64,000 bases of DNA from an uncultured Coriobacteriales bacterium (lineage in GTDB: Bacteria > Actinomycetota > Coriobacteriia > Coriobacteriales > UMGS124): contig CAKUAI010000012.1 in the NCBI GenBank assembly GCA_934636245.1, forward strand, positions 1 through 64,000. The letters are read 5' to 3'. The notes beneath the pieces were generated by a model. It did not search any database. It was not told the DNA's origin and saw nothing but the letters and a program-made list of their open reading frames with translations. The position numbers and the translations under genes are program-made. Numbering within the stretch: the stretch's first letter is position 1; each line of letters opens with the position of its first letter. Below are positions 23,184-30,966 of this stretch, piece by piece.

Positions 23184-23879
23184 TCATGAGCCGTTCCCCT
23201 CGTAGAGCTGGGCGTATATTTCAGAGCAGCTTCCCTGATAGCCTTGGTCATGTGGCCGAATGAGACGGCCGTCTTTGAGAAAGTAGATCGTGTCGCACAT
23301 CTCGTCGAGTTCGTTGAGGATGTGGGAGGAGATGACGATGCCTGTGTCGTGCTGGGCCAATTGGTCGATGACCCTCCAGAACATGCGCGAATTCGTTTGG
23401 TCAAAGCCGTTGGTTGGTTCGTCAAAAAGGATGTAACGCGCCTTGCTCATGCAGGCTATTGCAAGGCTGGCCTGTTGTTTCATGCCTTGCGACAGCTCTT
23501 TTCCTCGCTTGGAGAGCATTTCGTCCGTGAGGCATTGTTTGCTGACGGCGTTCAGGTCGGCGTCTGAGCGCCAGAGACATTTGGTGGCCTGCAAGTGCTC
23601 AAAAACGCTCAAGTCATCGTGCAGCAGCTTGCCTCCATCGGGGGCATAGAGAACTTTGCTTGTGTATGCTGCTGTTTTACGTGCGCTGTCTATCTCGTCT
23701 GCCAAGCAGCACCCATGGTCGGGCCATATATGTGCCCCGACAGCCTCCATAAGGGTTGTTTTGCCTGAGCCGTTTGGGGCGACAAGGGCGCATATCTCAC
23801 CGGGCTCAACGGTGAACGAGACGCCGTCGAGGACCTTTGCGCCTCGATAGGCGAGGCTCACCTCCTTGATATCAAGCAT
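23184..23879 (-). CDS. ABC transporter ATP-binding protein
   Basis: 231 residues: Walker A ALVAPNGSGKTT, signature ELSQGMKQQASLA, Walker B YILFDEPTNGFD and switch ISSH. The type is that of ABC-2 exporters (drug, peptide or lantibiotic immunity pumps). Its start overlaps the permease stop by eight bases, so both are co-translated. Downstream on the same strand come the BlaR1- and BlaI-like genes after an 116-base gap. Confidence 0.88.
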   Translation of the reverse strand: MLDIKEVSLAYRGAKVLDGVSFTVEPGEICALVAPNGSGKTTLMEAVGAHIWPDHGCCLADEIDSARKTAAYTSKVLYAPDGGKLLHDDLSVFEHLQATKCLWRSDADLNAVSKQCLTDEMLSKRGKELSQGMKQQASLAIACMSKARYILFDEPTNGFDQTNSRMFWRVIDQLAQHDTGIVISSHILNELDEMCDTIYFLKDGRLIRPHDQGYQGSCSEIYAQLYEGNGS

Positions 23880-25032
23880 GCTGCCTCCTCAGTCTTGCGA
23901 TGCGCATAAAGCCAACGGCAGTACATGCACATAGTGTGAGCAGGATAACTGCGATACACCAACCGAAAATGGTTGTCATTCCGGCGGAAAAGGTGCATCC
24001 GGGGCCAGAGTCAATGATGGTCACCGCGCCGCCGGGTATCCCTGTGATGCGTGCCTCATCGAGGAAGGTCGACGGAAGATACTTGAGCAAGAATTGGGGG
24101 ACTGTTCCGGAGAGGTAGTTTGGGACGAAGGGCAGGGCAAGCAGCAGTACGACTGCTGTCTGGGCGGCTTTTCCGATGTTGAGAGACAAGCAAACGGCTG
24201 CAATCAGGGACAACAAAGCCAGCTCGCCGGCGAAGACGGCAATCCATTTCAAAAGCGCCCCTCCGATCGTCAGAGAAAACAGCTCCCCATTGGTTATGAA
24301 CATTACGGGGTAGGAGGGGTCGCCAAAGCCATTGTTGAGGAGCGTCCAAAGGGCTGCTGGAAGCCAGGCAACGAGAACGCATGCAAGCGAGGCCGTGAAG
24401 AGCGCAAAGAAAAGGTTAAAAATGAGAGCGGGCTGGCTTATGGGGACATGCGATAGCAGTTTGGCGTTCTCGCGCTCGTGGATATAGATTCCCAGAATGA
24501 TGATGAGGGGAATGTACCAGACGAAGAAAGGAAGCTGAGTGAGCATGTACAGGGTGTAATACGTAAGAGGGAATCGAGTCGAATCGTCATAAAAGACCGG
24601 ATTGGCAAGCTGCGCGACTTTCTCGTACAGTTGCGCTGTTCCCTCAACGTGGAGAATTGAGTCGGCTGTCTCGTCTACTCGACCCTCTTCAAACGCAGTT
24701 TGCACGATGTCGGCGACCGTGCGGTAATACGTGGCCATGCTGGCGGCAAAATCCTTTGTCCCGAAACTGTTGACTACATCCTGAAGTTGGGATGCCACGA
24801 GGCACTCTTCTTCCTGTACGTATTCGGGCGCATCCGAGTTTCGTATTTGCGACTGATGCACTGAGTCGAGTGCCGCCTGGAATGGTTCGATGGTGAACCC
24901 GGTGTGCATGGAGTAGAGCAAAAACGCACCAAACAAAACCGCCAACGCCCCCGTAACAATCCATACGGCATGGCTACGGACGACGATTCGCCCCAGTGTT
25001 CGGGCATACATGGCTGGGTCCGATTGCTTCAT
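23872..25032 (-). CDS. ABC-2 type transporter permease
   Basis: 386 residues: one N-terminal helix (AVWIVTGALAVLFGAFLL), about 130 outside residues (FQAALDSVHQSQIRNSDAPE onwards), then five or six helices (FFVWYIPLIIILGIYI, LFNLFFALFTASLACVLV, CLSLNIGKAAQTAVVLLLAL, TTIFGWCIAVILLTLCAC). This is the architecture of ABC-2 exporters with an external loop. The substrate is unknown; peptide antibiotic export is plausible given BlaI/BlaR1 control. GGAGG lies eight bases before ATG 25032. Confidence 0.82.
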   Translation of the reverse strand: MKQSDPAMYARTLGRIVVRSHAVWIVTGALAVLFGAFLLYSMHTGFTIEPFQAALDSVHQSQIRNSDAPEYVQEEECLVASQLQDVVNSFGTKDFAASMATYYRTVADIVQTAFEEGRVDETADSILHVEGTAQLYEKVAQLANPVFYDDSTRFPLTYYTLYMLTQLPFFVWYIPLIIILGIYIHERENAKLLSHVPISQPALIFNLFFALFTASLACVLVAWLPAALWTLLNNGFGDPSYPVMFITNGELFSLTIGGALLKWIAVFAGELALLSLIAAVCLSLNIGKAAQTAVVLLLALPFVPNYLSGTVPQFLLKYLPSTFLDEARITGIPGGAVTIIDSGPGCTFSAGMTTIFGWCIAVILLTLCACTAVGFMRIARLRRQHA

Positions 25033-25064
25033 GTATCCACCTCCGAAACTGTTGGTTATAAGAA

Positions 25065-25136
25065 TACAAATGTAAATCAATTGGCTATGAGTTTAGCCTG
25101 TGCTAACGGTTTGTCAATCATGAGAATACGAATGTA
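25065..25136 (-). promoter_or_regulatory. Promoter and double BlaI-type operator of the ABC operon
   Basis: Minus strand TTGACA (25117-25112), 16 bp, TAAACT (25095-25090). TACAAATGTA (25065-25074) lies downstream of the -10 and TACGAATGTA (25127-25136) upstream of the -35, both embedded in GAATAC-AATGTA. TACA-NN-TGTA is the known core for BlaI/CopY repressors, and a BlaI-like gene is in the operon, so self-control is likely. Confidence 0.75.
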
Positions 25137-25212
25137 TATCTATGTCGGTGAACGGTACTTGTCAGGATGTGCGGGCATCCCGCCCCTCCGTTCTTCTCGT
25201 GTCTTGCGGTCG

Positions 25213-25241
25213 TGGGGGTGGGCAGGGCGGGGGAGGGCGGG
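25213..25241 (+). other. G-quadruplex-forming motif upstream of ybaB
   Basis: Six G runs (5, 3, 3, 5, 3 and 3 bases) separated by loops of one or two bases on the plus (non-template) strand, in the leader of ybaB-recR. The primary sequence fits a stable intramolecular quadruplex. Function not shown. Confidence 0.6.
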
Positions 25242-25312
25242 TACAGTGTGTGGGTTGGATTTATATGCTTGCGCGGCCATGTGGCCGCTCGACCACACGG
25301 GAGGAACTCTCT

Positions 25313-25621
25313 ATGGATATGTCCAAGATGCTCAAGCAGGCCAAGAAGATGCAGCAGCAGCTCGCCGACGTGCAGGACGGCCTCAAGGACGTCGTCGTGG
25401 AGGCCACGGCCGGCGGCGGCATGGTGAAGGCCACGATGACTGGCGACGGTCAGCTCACCGGTATCACCATCGACCCCGAGGCCCTCAACCCCGAGGACGT
25501 CGACCTTCTCCAGGACATGATCGTCGCCGCTGTGAACGAGGCCTCCAACAACGCCACGCAGGTTGCCAACCAGCGCATGGGCGCCATCACCGGCGGCCTC
25601 AACATCCCGGGCCTGTTCTAA
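25313..25621 (+). CDS. ybaB: YbaB/EbfC family nucleoid-associated protein
   Basis: 102 residues: MDMSKMLKQAKKMQQQLADV starts the coiled-coil helix, then VEATAGGGMVKATMTGDGQL and the conserved DLLQDMIVAAVNEA. The protein binds DNA as a dimer and is normally encoded between dnaX and recR. Here recR follows 42 bases later but dnaX is nearly 7 kb away. GGAGG eight bases upstream fixes ATG 25313. Confidence 0.93.
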   Translation: MDMSKMLKQAKKMQQQLADVQDGLKDVVVEATAGGGMVKATMTGDGQLTGITIDPEALNPEDVDLLQDMIVAAVNEASNNATQVANQRMGAITGGLNIPGLF

Positions 25622-25663
25622 TCCGGCTCGACTCCGAGTTCACGCACGACACCGAAACACGCG

Positions 25664-26257
25664 ATGGCTGACGAGACATTCACCAACCTCATCGACGAGC
25701 TGGGCAGGCTTCCGGGCATCGGCCCCAAGTCTGCCCAGCGTATCGCCTATCACATCCTGCAGTCAGACACTGCCAGTGTCCAGCGTCTGGCCGACGCCCT
25801 CATGGACGTGAAGCGCACGGTGCACTTCTGCCCGCATTGCTTCAACTACGCCACGGGCAAGGTGTGCGCCATCTGCGCCGACCCGCGCCGCGACACCTCG
25901 CGCATCTGCGTGGTGGCCGAGCCCCGCGACGTGAGCGCCATCGAGCGCACGGGCGCCTTCAAGGGCGTCTACCATGTGCTTGGCGGCGTGATCAACCCCA
26001 TGGAGCGCAAGGGCCCCGACCAGCTGCACATCCGCGAGCTCATGGGACGGCTTGGCAGCGAGGACGTCTCCGAGGTCCTCATCGCCACCAACCCCGACAT
26101 CGAGGGCGAGACCACGGCATCCTATCTCGCGCGCCTCATCAAGCCGCTCGACATCGAGGTCACGCGTCTGGCGAGCGGCCTGCCGGTGGGCGGCGAGCTC
26201 GAGTACGCCGACGAGGTCACGCTGGGCCGCGCCATCGAGGCGAGAAGGCAGCTGTAA
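25664..26257 (+). CDS. recR: Recombination protein RecR
   Basis: 197 residues, the usual length. Helix-hairpin-helix GRLPGIGPKSAQRIAYHIL, zinc finger C-x2-C...C-x2-C (FCPHCFNY, KVCAICAD), Toprim domain with VVAEPRDVSAIERTG and ATNPDIEGETTA. It acts with RecF and RecO in loading RecA at single-stranded gaps. It follows ybaB closely and they are probably co-transcribed. The ribosome site before the ATG is weak. Confidence 0.95.
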   Translation: MADETFTNLIDELGRLPGIGPKSAQRIAYHILQSDTASVQRLADALMDVKRTVHFCPHCFNYATGKVCAICADPRRDTSRICVVAEPRDVSAIERTGAFKGVYHVLGGVINPMERKGPDQLHIRELMGRLGSEDVSEVLIATNPDIEGETTASYLARLIKPLDIEVTRLASGLPVGGELEYADEVTLGRAIEARRQL

Positions 26258-26420
26258 GCCCGAACCCCGGTTCGCCCCGTTGCAAGGAGGCAGCTGCACC
26301 CCTAGCCTCGGTTCTCGCCTCGGCTAGGAAGCGCCCTTTGCGTGACGAGCCTGCCGTTCATGCGCTCCCGCGCAGACTGGCAACGAAGCGGCTGTAGCGT
26401 TTGGATGCGATGATAAAGTC

Positions 26421-26446
26421 GAACCGTCCCCCGGGGCGGTTCTTTT
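26421..26446 (+). terminator. Terminator after recR
   Basis: GAACCGTCCCC pairs with GGGGCGGTTC, then TTTT. It sits only about 20 bases before the next start codon. Confidence 0.7.
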
Positions 26447-26466
26447 GTATACGAAAGGTGCAACCT

Positions 26467-27000
26467 ATGCCCCTGGACAAGCGAAACATCGTGCTCGTGG
26501 GAATGCCGAGCGTGGGCAAGTCCACCATCGGCGTGCTTATGGCCAAGCGCCTGCGCTACAACTTCACCGACACCGACATCACCATTCAGGTGGAAAACGA
26601 CGGCACCTTGGCCGAGCTCATCGCGGTGCAGGGCAACGACGGCATGCTCGCCATGGAGGAGCGCGTGCTTCTGGGCGTGCAGCCCTGCCGCACCGTCATC
26701 GCCACGGGGGGCAGTGCCTGCTACAGCGCCCGCGCCATGGCGCATCTGGCCACCACGGGCCCCGTCGTGTACCTGCGCGCCCCCTTCGAGGAGGTCGCGG
26801 CGCGTGTGGGCGACGTCACGGCCCGCGGTGTGGTGATGCCCGAGGGCTTTACCTTCCGCGACCTGTACGACCAGCGCTGCGGCCTGTACGAGAAATACGC
26901 CACCATCACCGTGGACATCGCGGGCCTGTCGGTGGAGGACTCGCTCGTACGCGCCTGCGAGGCAATCACGGCCTGGATGGAGTCCCATCCGCAGGAGTAA
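26467..27000 (+). CDS. Shikimate kinase-like P-loop kinase (AroK family)
   Basis: 177 residues: P-loop VLVGMPSVGKST, DTDITIQ and IATGGSACYS match the shikimate kinase fold. The canonical substrate arginine in the F-R-x-x-E segment is absent (here DGMLAMEERVL). The lid/C-terminal arginine segment RPLY is CGLYEKYA, with an Arg two positions earlier. It may belong to a divergent clade annotated as shikimate kinase whose substrate is unverified. No other aromatic-pathway gene lies near. ATG 26467 follows AAAGGTG; homologues start here. Confidence 0.75.
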   Translation: MPLDKRNIVLVGMPSVGKSTIGVLMAKRLRYNFTDTDITIQVENDGTLAELIAVQGNDGMLAMEERVLLGVQPCRTVIATGGSACYSARAMAHLATTGPVVYLRAPFEEVAARVGDVTARGVVMPEGFTFRDLYDQRCGLYEKYATITVDIAGLSVEDSLVRACEAITAWMESHPQE

Positions 27001-27030
27001 GCTGCCGGCACCTTTGGCGCCACACACAAA

Positions 27031-27067
27031 AAGAAGGCTCGCCGACAATCCGCCGGCGAGCCTTCTT
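27031..27067. terminator. Two-way terminator between kinase gene and tRNA-Gln
   Basis: AAGAAGGCTCGCCG pairs with CGGCGAGCCTTCTT (14 bp). TTGTTTTG follows on the plus strand, and an A-rich run precedes it (T run for the minus strand), so it can end both transcripts. Confidence 0.85.
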
Positions 27068-27144
27068 GTTTTGAAGCACTTGAGACGCTCATCGCGCGCA
27101 AGCATGCGAACGCTCATACGCGCGAACATGGAAGCAAATCAAAC

Positions 27145-27219
27145 TGGCTGGGATAGAGGGAGTCGAACCCCCATACCGGGAACCAAAAACCCGTGTCCTA
27201 ACCATTGGACGATATCCCA
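27145..27219 (-). tRNA. tRNA-Gln (TTG anticodon)
   Basis: 75 nt including encoded CCA. Acceptor TGGGATA / TATCCCA, D arm GTCC...GGAC, anticodon loop TTTTGGT giving UUG, T arm with GGTTCGACTCC. A first base U and G discriminator are usual for bacterial tRNA-Gln. Confidence 0.95.
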
Positions 27220-27276
27220 ATGCCGTTTGCCTGGCACGGTATGCCGTAAATCGACTCCTGTGCCACGTGACCGAAA

Positions 27277-27304
27277 ATTGTACCAGCCTTAACGGCAGCG
27301 TCAA
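27277..27304 (-). promoter_or_regulatory. Promoter of tRNA-Gln
   Basis: Minus strand TTGACG (27304-27299), 16 bp, TACAAT (27282-27277), about 57 bases before the mature tRNA 5' end, leaving a 5' leader for RNase P. Confidence 0.6.
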
Positions 27305-27369
27305 GGAGCGCTTTTATAGTGGTCCCAACTTTTACATGACCGGTAGCATCTGCGTGGTACGGAGCGAAC

Positions 27370-27780
27370 GTGAGCATCGATTCAATGAGGCGAGTGCTAA
27401 GGGGCAAGGCACGCGTCGCATTTCCCATTGCCTCCGTCCTGATAGCCATCCTCATCGTAGCGAGCCCCTTCATGGGCGGCCCGCTTGCCTTTTTGCATGA
27501 GCTGGCGTTCGCGCGCTTCTGCATGTTCTGGTGCCTGGGGGTCTGCATCGTGCTCACCACGAGCGCCCATCCCCTTCGCCCGGCGGTGGTGGCGAGCATA
27601 TCCACGGCAATATCCATCGTGGTGTCGGTCGTGCTGTATTTCGTGTACGAGCGCGTGAGCGACATTGCCATCGGCATCGCGCCGTTCTTCTTTTCATGCC
27701 TGTCGGGCGCTATCCTGGGCGCCCTTGCAGGCACGTGGCTCATTTACGCGTTGGTATACGCAGGAAGCAACCGCAGTTAG
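27370..27780 (+). CDS. Membrane protein with four helices, function unknown
   Basis: 136 residues. A basic N-terminus (MRRVLRGKAR) precedes four hydrophobic segments (VAFPIASVLIAILIVASPF, FCMFWCLGVCIVLTT, STAISIVVSVVLYFVY, FFFSCLSGAILGALAG). No family recognised. GTG 27370 has CGGAG upstream. It stands alone, converging on the peptidoglycan-binding protein gene with only three bases between stops. Confidence 0.65.
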   Translation: MSIDSMRRVLRGKARVAFPIASVLIAILIVASPFMGGPLAFLHELAFARFCMFWCLGVCIVLTTSAHPLRPAVVASISTAISIVVSVVLYFVYERVSDIAIGIAPFFFSCLSGAILGALAGTWLIYALVYAGSNRS

Positions 27781-27783
27781 GCG

Positions 27784-28722
27784 CTAGTTCCTGCCAAGGG
27801 CGTCGCACAGGGCGTCAACCACGGCGATGGCGGCGTTCTGCACCATGCGCGAGGTGACGGAGCCGTCGTAGCGGTTGAGGTCCGCAAGCTCCAGGCGGAT
27901 GAGGCCGGGGCGCACGGACTGGTTGTCCAAGGCGGCGCGCAGCTTGCCGCAGATGGGCGAGCCGTCCTGCACCACGATGTTGATCGCCCGTGCAGGCAAA
28001 ACGTCGCCGGCCTCCAGGGGAGCGGTGGCCAGAATCATCACGACGTCGCTGTCTTTGAGGTCGCGAAGCTCGCCATTGGTGAGCGCGTCGGAAAGGGTAA
28101 TGTGGGCATCGCTCGTGGTGGCGTATGCCACGTTCCAGATGCGGCTTGCCACGTTGCGGGCAATGGGGTCGGTCGCGCCGATGAGGATGCGGTTGGACTC
28201 GAGGACCTCCACGGCGCGGGCGAGGCCCATGTGGCCGTTGACGAAGTCGGGGTTGACCGACTTGCCCTGCCACACATGGTGCAGGCGCTCGATGGCGTCG
28301 AAGGTGTCCTGGAAGGCCATGCCGTCGGCAGTGAGGCCCATGTTGGCCTGGAACTCCTTCACAGCGGCCTCGGTGTGGGGTCCGTAGAAGCCGTCGACCG
28401 TGCCGCACGAGAAGCCAAGCACGTTGAGCGTCATCTGCAAATGGCTCACGTCGGCGCCGTGGAAGTAGGGAAGGCGCAGGTAGAGCGTGCGGTCGCCCAT
28501 CTGATAAGTCTCGTCGACCAGCACGATCCAGGCAACCTCGTCAATCTCGTCGGACATGGGGAGGCCGTGCTGGGCACGGAAGGAGCGCACGGCGGCGGCC
28601 GTCGTGGGGCCAAACGCCTGGGCGATGCGCTCGTCATCGGAGATGGAGGCCCCCAGGTTGATGAGCCTCTGCTGTACGTCCTCGACTGCCGCCCCGATGA
28701 GTCCCGGCTTGATTGCGTCCAT
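27784..28722 (-). CDS. Protein with two peptidoglycan-binding domains
   Basis: 312 residues. Two PG_binding_1 repeats occupy residues 5-65 (VEDVQQRLINLG, FGPTTAAAVRSFRAQHGL) and 85-145 (VSHLQMTLNVLGF, GFYGPHTEAAVKEFQANMGL). The C-terminal 150 residues look like an alpha/beta enzyme-like fold (RILIGATDP, DVVMILATAPLEAGD, GLIRLELADLNR) reminiscent of the amidase_3 hydrolase fold but without clear zinc His/Glu motifs. No signal peptide is seen. The gene lies 20 bases after the polyprenyl synthase gene, same strand. Confidence 0.75.
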   Translation of the reverse strand: MDAIKPGLIGAAVEDVQQRLINLGASISDDERIAQAFGPTTAAAVRSFRAQHGLPMSDEIDEVAWIVLVDETYQMGDRTLYLRLPYFHGADVSHLQMTLNVLGFSCGTVDGFYGPHTEAAVKEFQANMGLTADGMAFQDTFDAIERLHHVWQGKSVNPDFVNGHMGLARAVEVLESNRILIGATDPIARNVASRIWNVAYATTSDAHITLSDALTNGELRDLKDSDVVMILATAPLEAGDVLPARAINIVVQDGSPICGKLRAALDNQSVRPGLIRLELADLNRYDGSVTSRMVQNAAIAVVDALCDALGRN

Positions 28723-28742
28723 TGCTGCCTCCCGGAGTCAGA

Positions 28743-29756
28743 TTAAACGATGCGCTCGATGAAGAAATCGGCCATGGAGAAAAGCAGGTCCTTGGCCGGC
28801 TGTGCAAGCTCCACGGGTGCGAGGGCTTCCTTGGCCTCGCGCACAAGCTTGAGCGACAGCTCACGGGCATGCGCGATGGAACCTGCCTGCTCCATGAGCT
28901 CCACGGCGCGGGCCAGAAGCTCGGGGTCGGTGGTGTGTGCCGAAAGGATGCCGCGCAGTTCGTCGCTCACCTGGGGGTTTGCCAGGGCATGCACAACCAT
29001 GAGGGTGCGCTTGCCCTCGGTGATGTCGGTCCGGAAGTCCTTGGCGACCGACTCCTTGTCGCCTACGAGGTTGAGCAGGTCGTCCTGGAGCTGGAATGCC
29101 AGGCCCGTCGCCATGCCGAACGAGCGCAGTGCCTCGACCTGCTCGGTGGTGCCGCCGCCGATGATGGCGCCGCAGGCGAGCGGCACGGCAACGGAGTAAT
29201 AGGCGGTCTTGTGAGAGGCCATGGTGAGGTAGTCGTCTTCGGAGATGTCCCAGCGGGCGTCGCGCGCCCAGCCGATGTCGAGCGCCTGACCCTCGATGGT
29301 GCGGGTCGTCATGCGCACGAGCTCGCCGAGCACGCGCACCTTGGTGGCGTCGTCGAGCCTGTCGTCCTGAAGAACGGTGCCCGTGACCTGCGAAAGCGCA
29401 AGGTCGCCGGCGTTGATGGCCAGGCCCAGGCCCATCGTGAGATGCAGGCACGGCTCACCGCGGCGAAGCTCGCCCTCGTCGGCGATGTCGTCATGGATGA
29501 GGGCCGCGGTGTGGAAGTGCTCCACAGAGGCCGCCGCGCTCGAGGCAAGCTCAGCCGAACCACCCACCGCCATGCAGCCCAGGAAGCACACGACGGGACG
29601 GGTGCGCTTGCCACCGTTTGCCGAGTACTTTGCCAGGGGCGCGTACAGGTAAGCATCCATGTCGGGATGCGAACCGTTTCCAGCGTAGTAGGAGGCGATA
29701 AGCTCGTCTACCTTTGCGTAGTGGTCGTTGAGGAAGCTCATGAAGTCAGTTGCCAT
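28743..29756 (-). CDS. Polyprenyl (trans-isoprenyl) diphosphate synthase
   Basis: 337 residues. First Asp-rich motif LIHDDIADEG (DDxxD), GGKRTRP for isopentenyl diphosphate binding, and second motif FQLQDDLLNLVGD, where the final Asp is Asn (DDxxN, known in some geranylgeranyl diphosphate synthases). EGKRTL follows as usual. It makes C20 or longer prenyl chains for quinone or lipid-carrier synthesis; chain length cannot be read here. ATG 29756 is used; a TTG one codon earlier is equally possible. Co-oriented with the peptidoglycan-binding gene downstream. Confidence 0.88.
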   Translation of the reverse strand: MATDFMSFLNDHYAKVDELIASYYAGNGSHPDMDAYLYAPLAKYSANGGKRTRPVVCFLGCMAVGGSAELASSAAASVEHFHTAALIHDDIADEGELRRGEPCLHLTMGLGLAINAGDLALSQVTGTVLQDDRLDDATKVRVLGELVRMTTRTIEGQALDIGWARDARWDISEDDYLTMASHKTAYYSVAVPLACGAIIGGGTTEQVEALRSFGMATGLAFQLQDDLLNLVGDKESVAKDFRTDITEGKRTLMVVHALANPQVSDELRGILSAHTTDPELLARAVELMEQAGSIAHARELSLKLVREAKEALAPVELAQPAKDLLFSMADFFIERIV

Positions 29757-29802
29757 CAAAACCGCATCTCTTAAAAAAGGCCCGGTCGTATAAAAGAAAA
29801 GA

Positions 29803-29886
29803 TGGTAGGAGCGGCGGGACTCGAACCCGCACGCCTCGCGGCGAGTGATTTTAAGTCACCTGCGTCTGCCATTCCGCCACGCTCCC
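29803..29886 (-). tRNA. tRNA-Leu (TAA anticodon)
   Basis: 84 nt including encoded CCA, with the long variable arm typical of leucine tRNAs (CTCGCCGCGAGG region). Anticodon arm GTGAC-TTAAAA-TCAC gives UAA. T arm contains GGTTCGAGTCC. Acceptor GGGAGCG / CGCTCCT leaves a G1-U72 wobble. Confidence 0.93.
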
Positions 29887-29934
29887 AGCCAAAAGCACTT
29901 TAGCACAGCTTTGACGAGAAACGTGCCGCATGTG

Positions 29935-30939
29935 TCATCCGCGCATCATCTGCGGGTTCCACGCCAGGGGCGGTTGAATCCCAACCGCCTGCGCATGCAT
30001 GCATTCCACGACCCCGAACAGAGAGTTTGACTCGCTCGTGACAAAGCCCGGCCATCCGCCCGCCTCGACAAGCTCGTCGAGGATGAGGGCACCGGCGTGG
30101 ATGACGTGTGCGCGCTTGGGCTGCAGGCCCACGAGACCGCGGCGCTCGAGCGTGCTCATGTGCAGCAGACGCTCTGTGAGGTCGTGCAGCGCGTCGCGGC
30201 TCGTTGGGCGCAGGTGCACGAAGTCGCTGTCGTAGGGGTCAAGCTCGGCCAGTACCGCAACGAGCGTCGTGGCGGTACCGCCCACGCAGGCAAGCGTCTC
30301 GGGCAGGTTTGCCTGCTGCGCCAGATGCGCCTCGAAGATGCCACGGGCAAAGTCGCGGGCGCGGCGCACGGCGGCCGGGTCGCACGGCTCGTCGTCAGGG
30401 CAGGCCAGGAAGCGCTCGCAGACCCTGCGCGCGCCGATGTTGAGCGAGGCGGCTCCCAGCTGCACGAGGTGCCCCTGCGCGTCGCGGCTGCCACAGGACA
30501 GCTCCGTGGAGCCGCCGCCGATGTCGCAGACCTCGACGGTCGTGCCCATGAAGTCGCCGGTCACGCCGAGAAGTCCCAGGGCCGCCTCGTCGGTGCCTGC
30601 GATGACCTGGGGTTTAAGGCCGAGCTCCTCCAGGCGCGTCGTGAGGTCGCGCGCGTTGCTCGCGTCGCGGGCGGCGCTGGTGGCGGTGAGGCAGCTCACG
30701 AGGGAGAGCCCCTGTTTCTGGGCGAGCTCGCGGGCCTGGGCCAGGTAGTCGGCTATGCAGTCCACGGTGCGCCCTATCGCCCGGGGCAGCAGCGAGCCGC
30801 TTGCGTCGACGCCCTCTCCCAAGTCAGTCACACGTGCCCGGCGCAAAAGGGCCCGGGTGCCGCCTGCCTCGTCGCGCGTGGCGCACAGCATGCAGGTGGA
30901 TACGGTGCCTGCATCAAGTGCACAGTAAAGGTTCGCCAT
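29935..30939 (-). CDS. ppx: Ppx/GppA family exopolyphosphatase
   Basis: 334 residues with the ASKHA phosphatase landmarks: ALDAGTVSTCML (phosphate loop, where Gly-Thr/Ser motifs are slightly changed from AIDxGTNS), TATSAARDASNA, VIAGTDEAALGLLGV, VCDIGGGSTELSCG and CVGGTATTL. It hydrolyses polyphosphate or pppGpp. Length matches the short actinobacterial Ppx. It lies 27 bases downstream of the ftsB-like gene, the ftsB-ppx order common in actinobacteria. Confidence 0.88.
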   Translation of the reverse strand: MANLYCALDAGTVSTCMLCATRDEAGGTRALLRRARVTDLGEGVDASGSLLPRAIGRTVDCIADYLAQARELAQKQGLSLVSCLTATSAARDASNARDLTTRLEELGLKPQVIAGTDEAALGLLGVTGDFMGTTVEVCDIGGGSTELSCGSRDAQGHLVQLGAASLNIGARRVCERFLACPDDEPCDPAAVRRARDFARGIFEAHLAQQANLPETLACVGGTATTLVAVLAELDPYDSDFVHLRPTSRDALHDLTERLLHMSTLERRGLVGLQPKRAHVIHAGALILDELVEAGGWPGFVTSESNSLFGVVECMHAQAVGIQPPLAWNPQMMRG

Positions 30940-30966
30940 GGCGCAGCTCCTATTCGTTTGTGTGGT

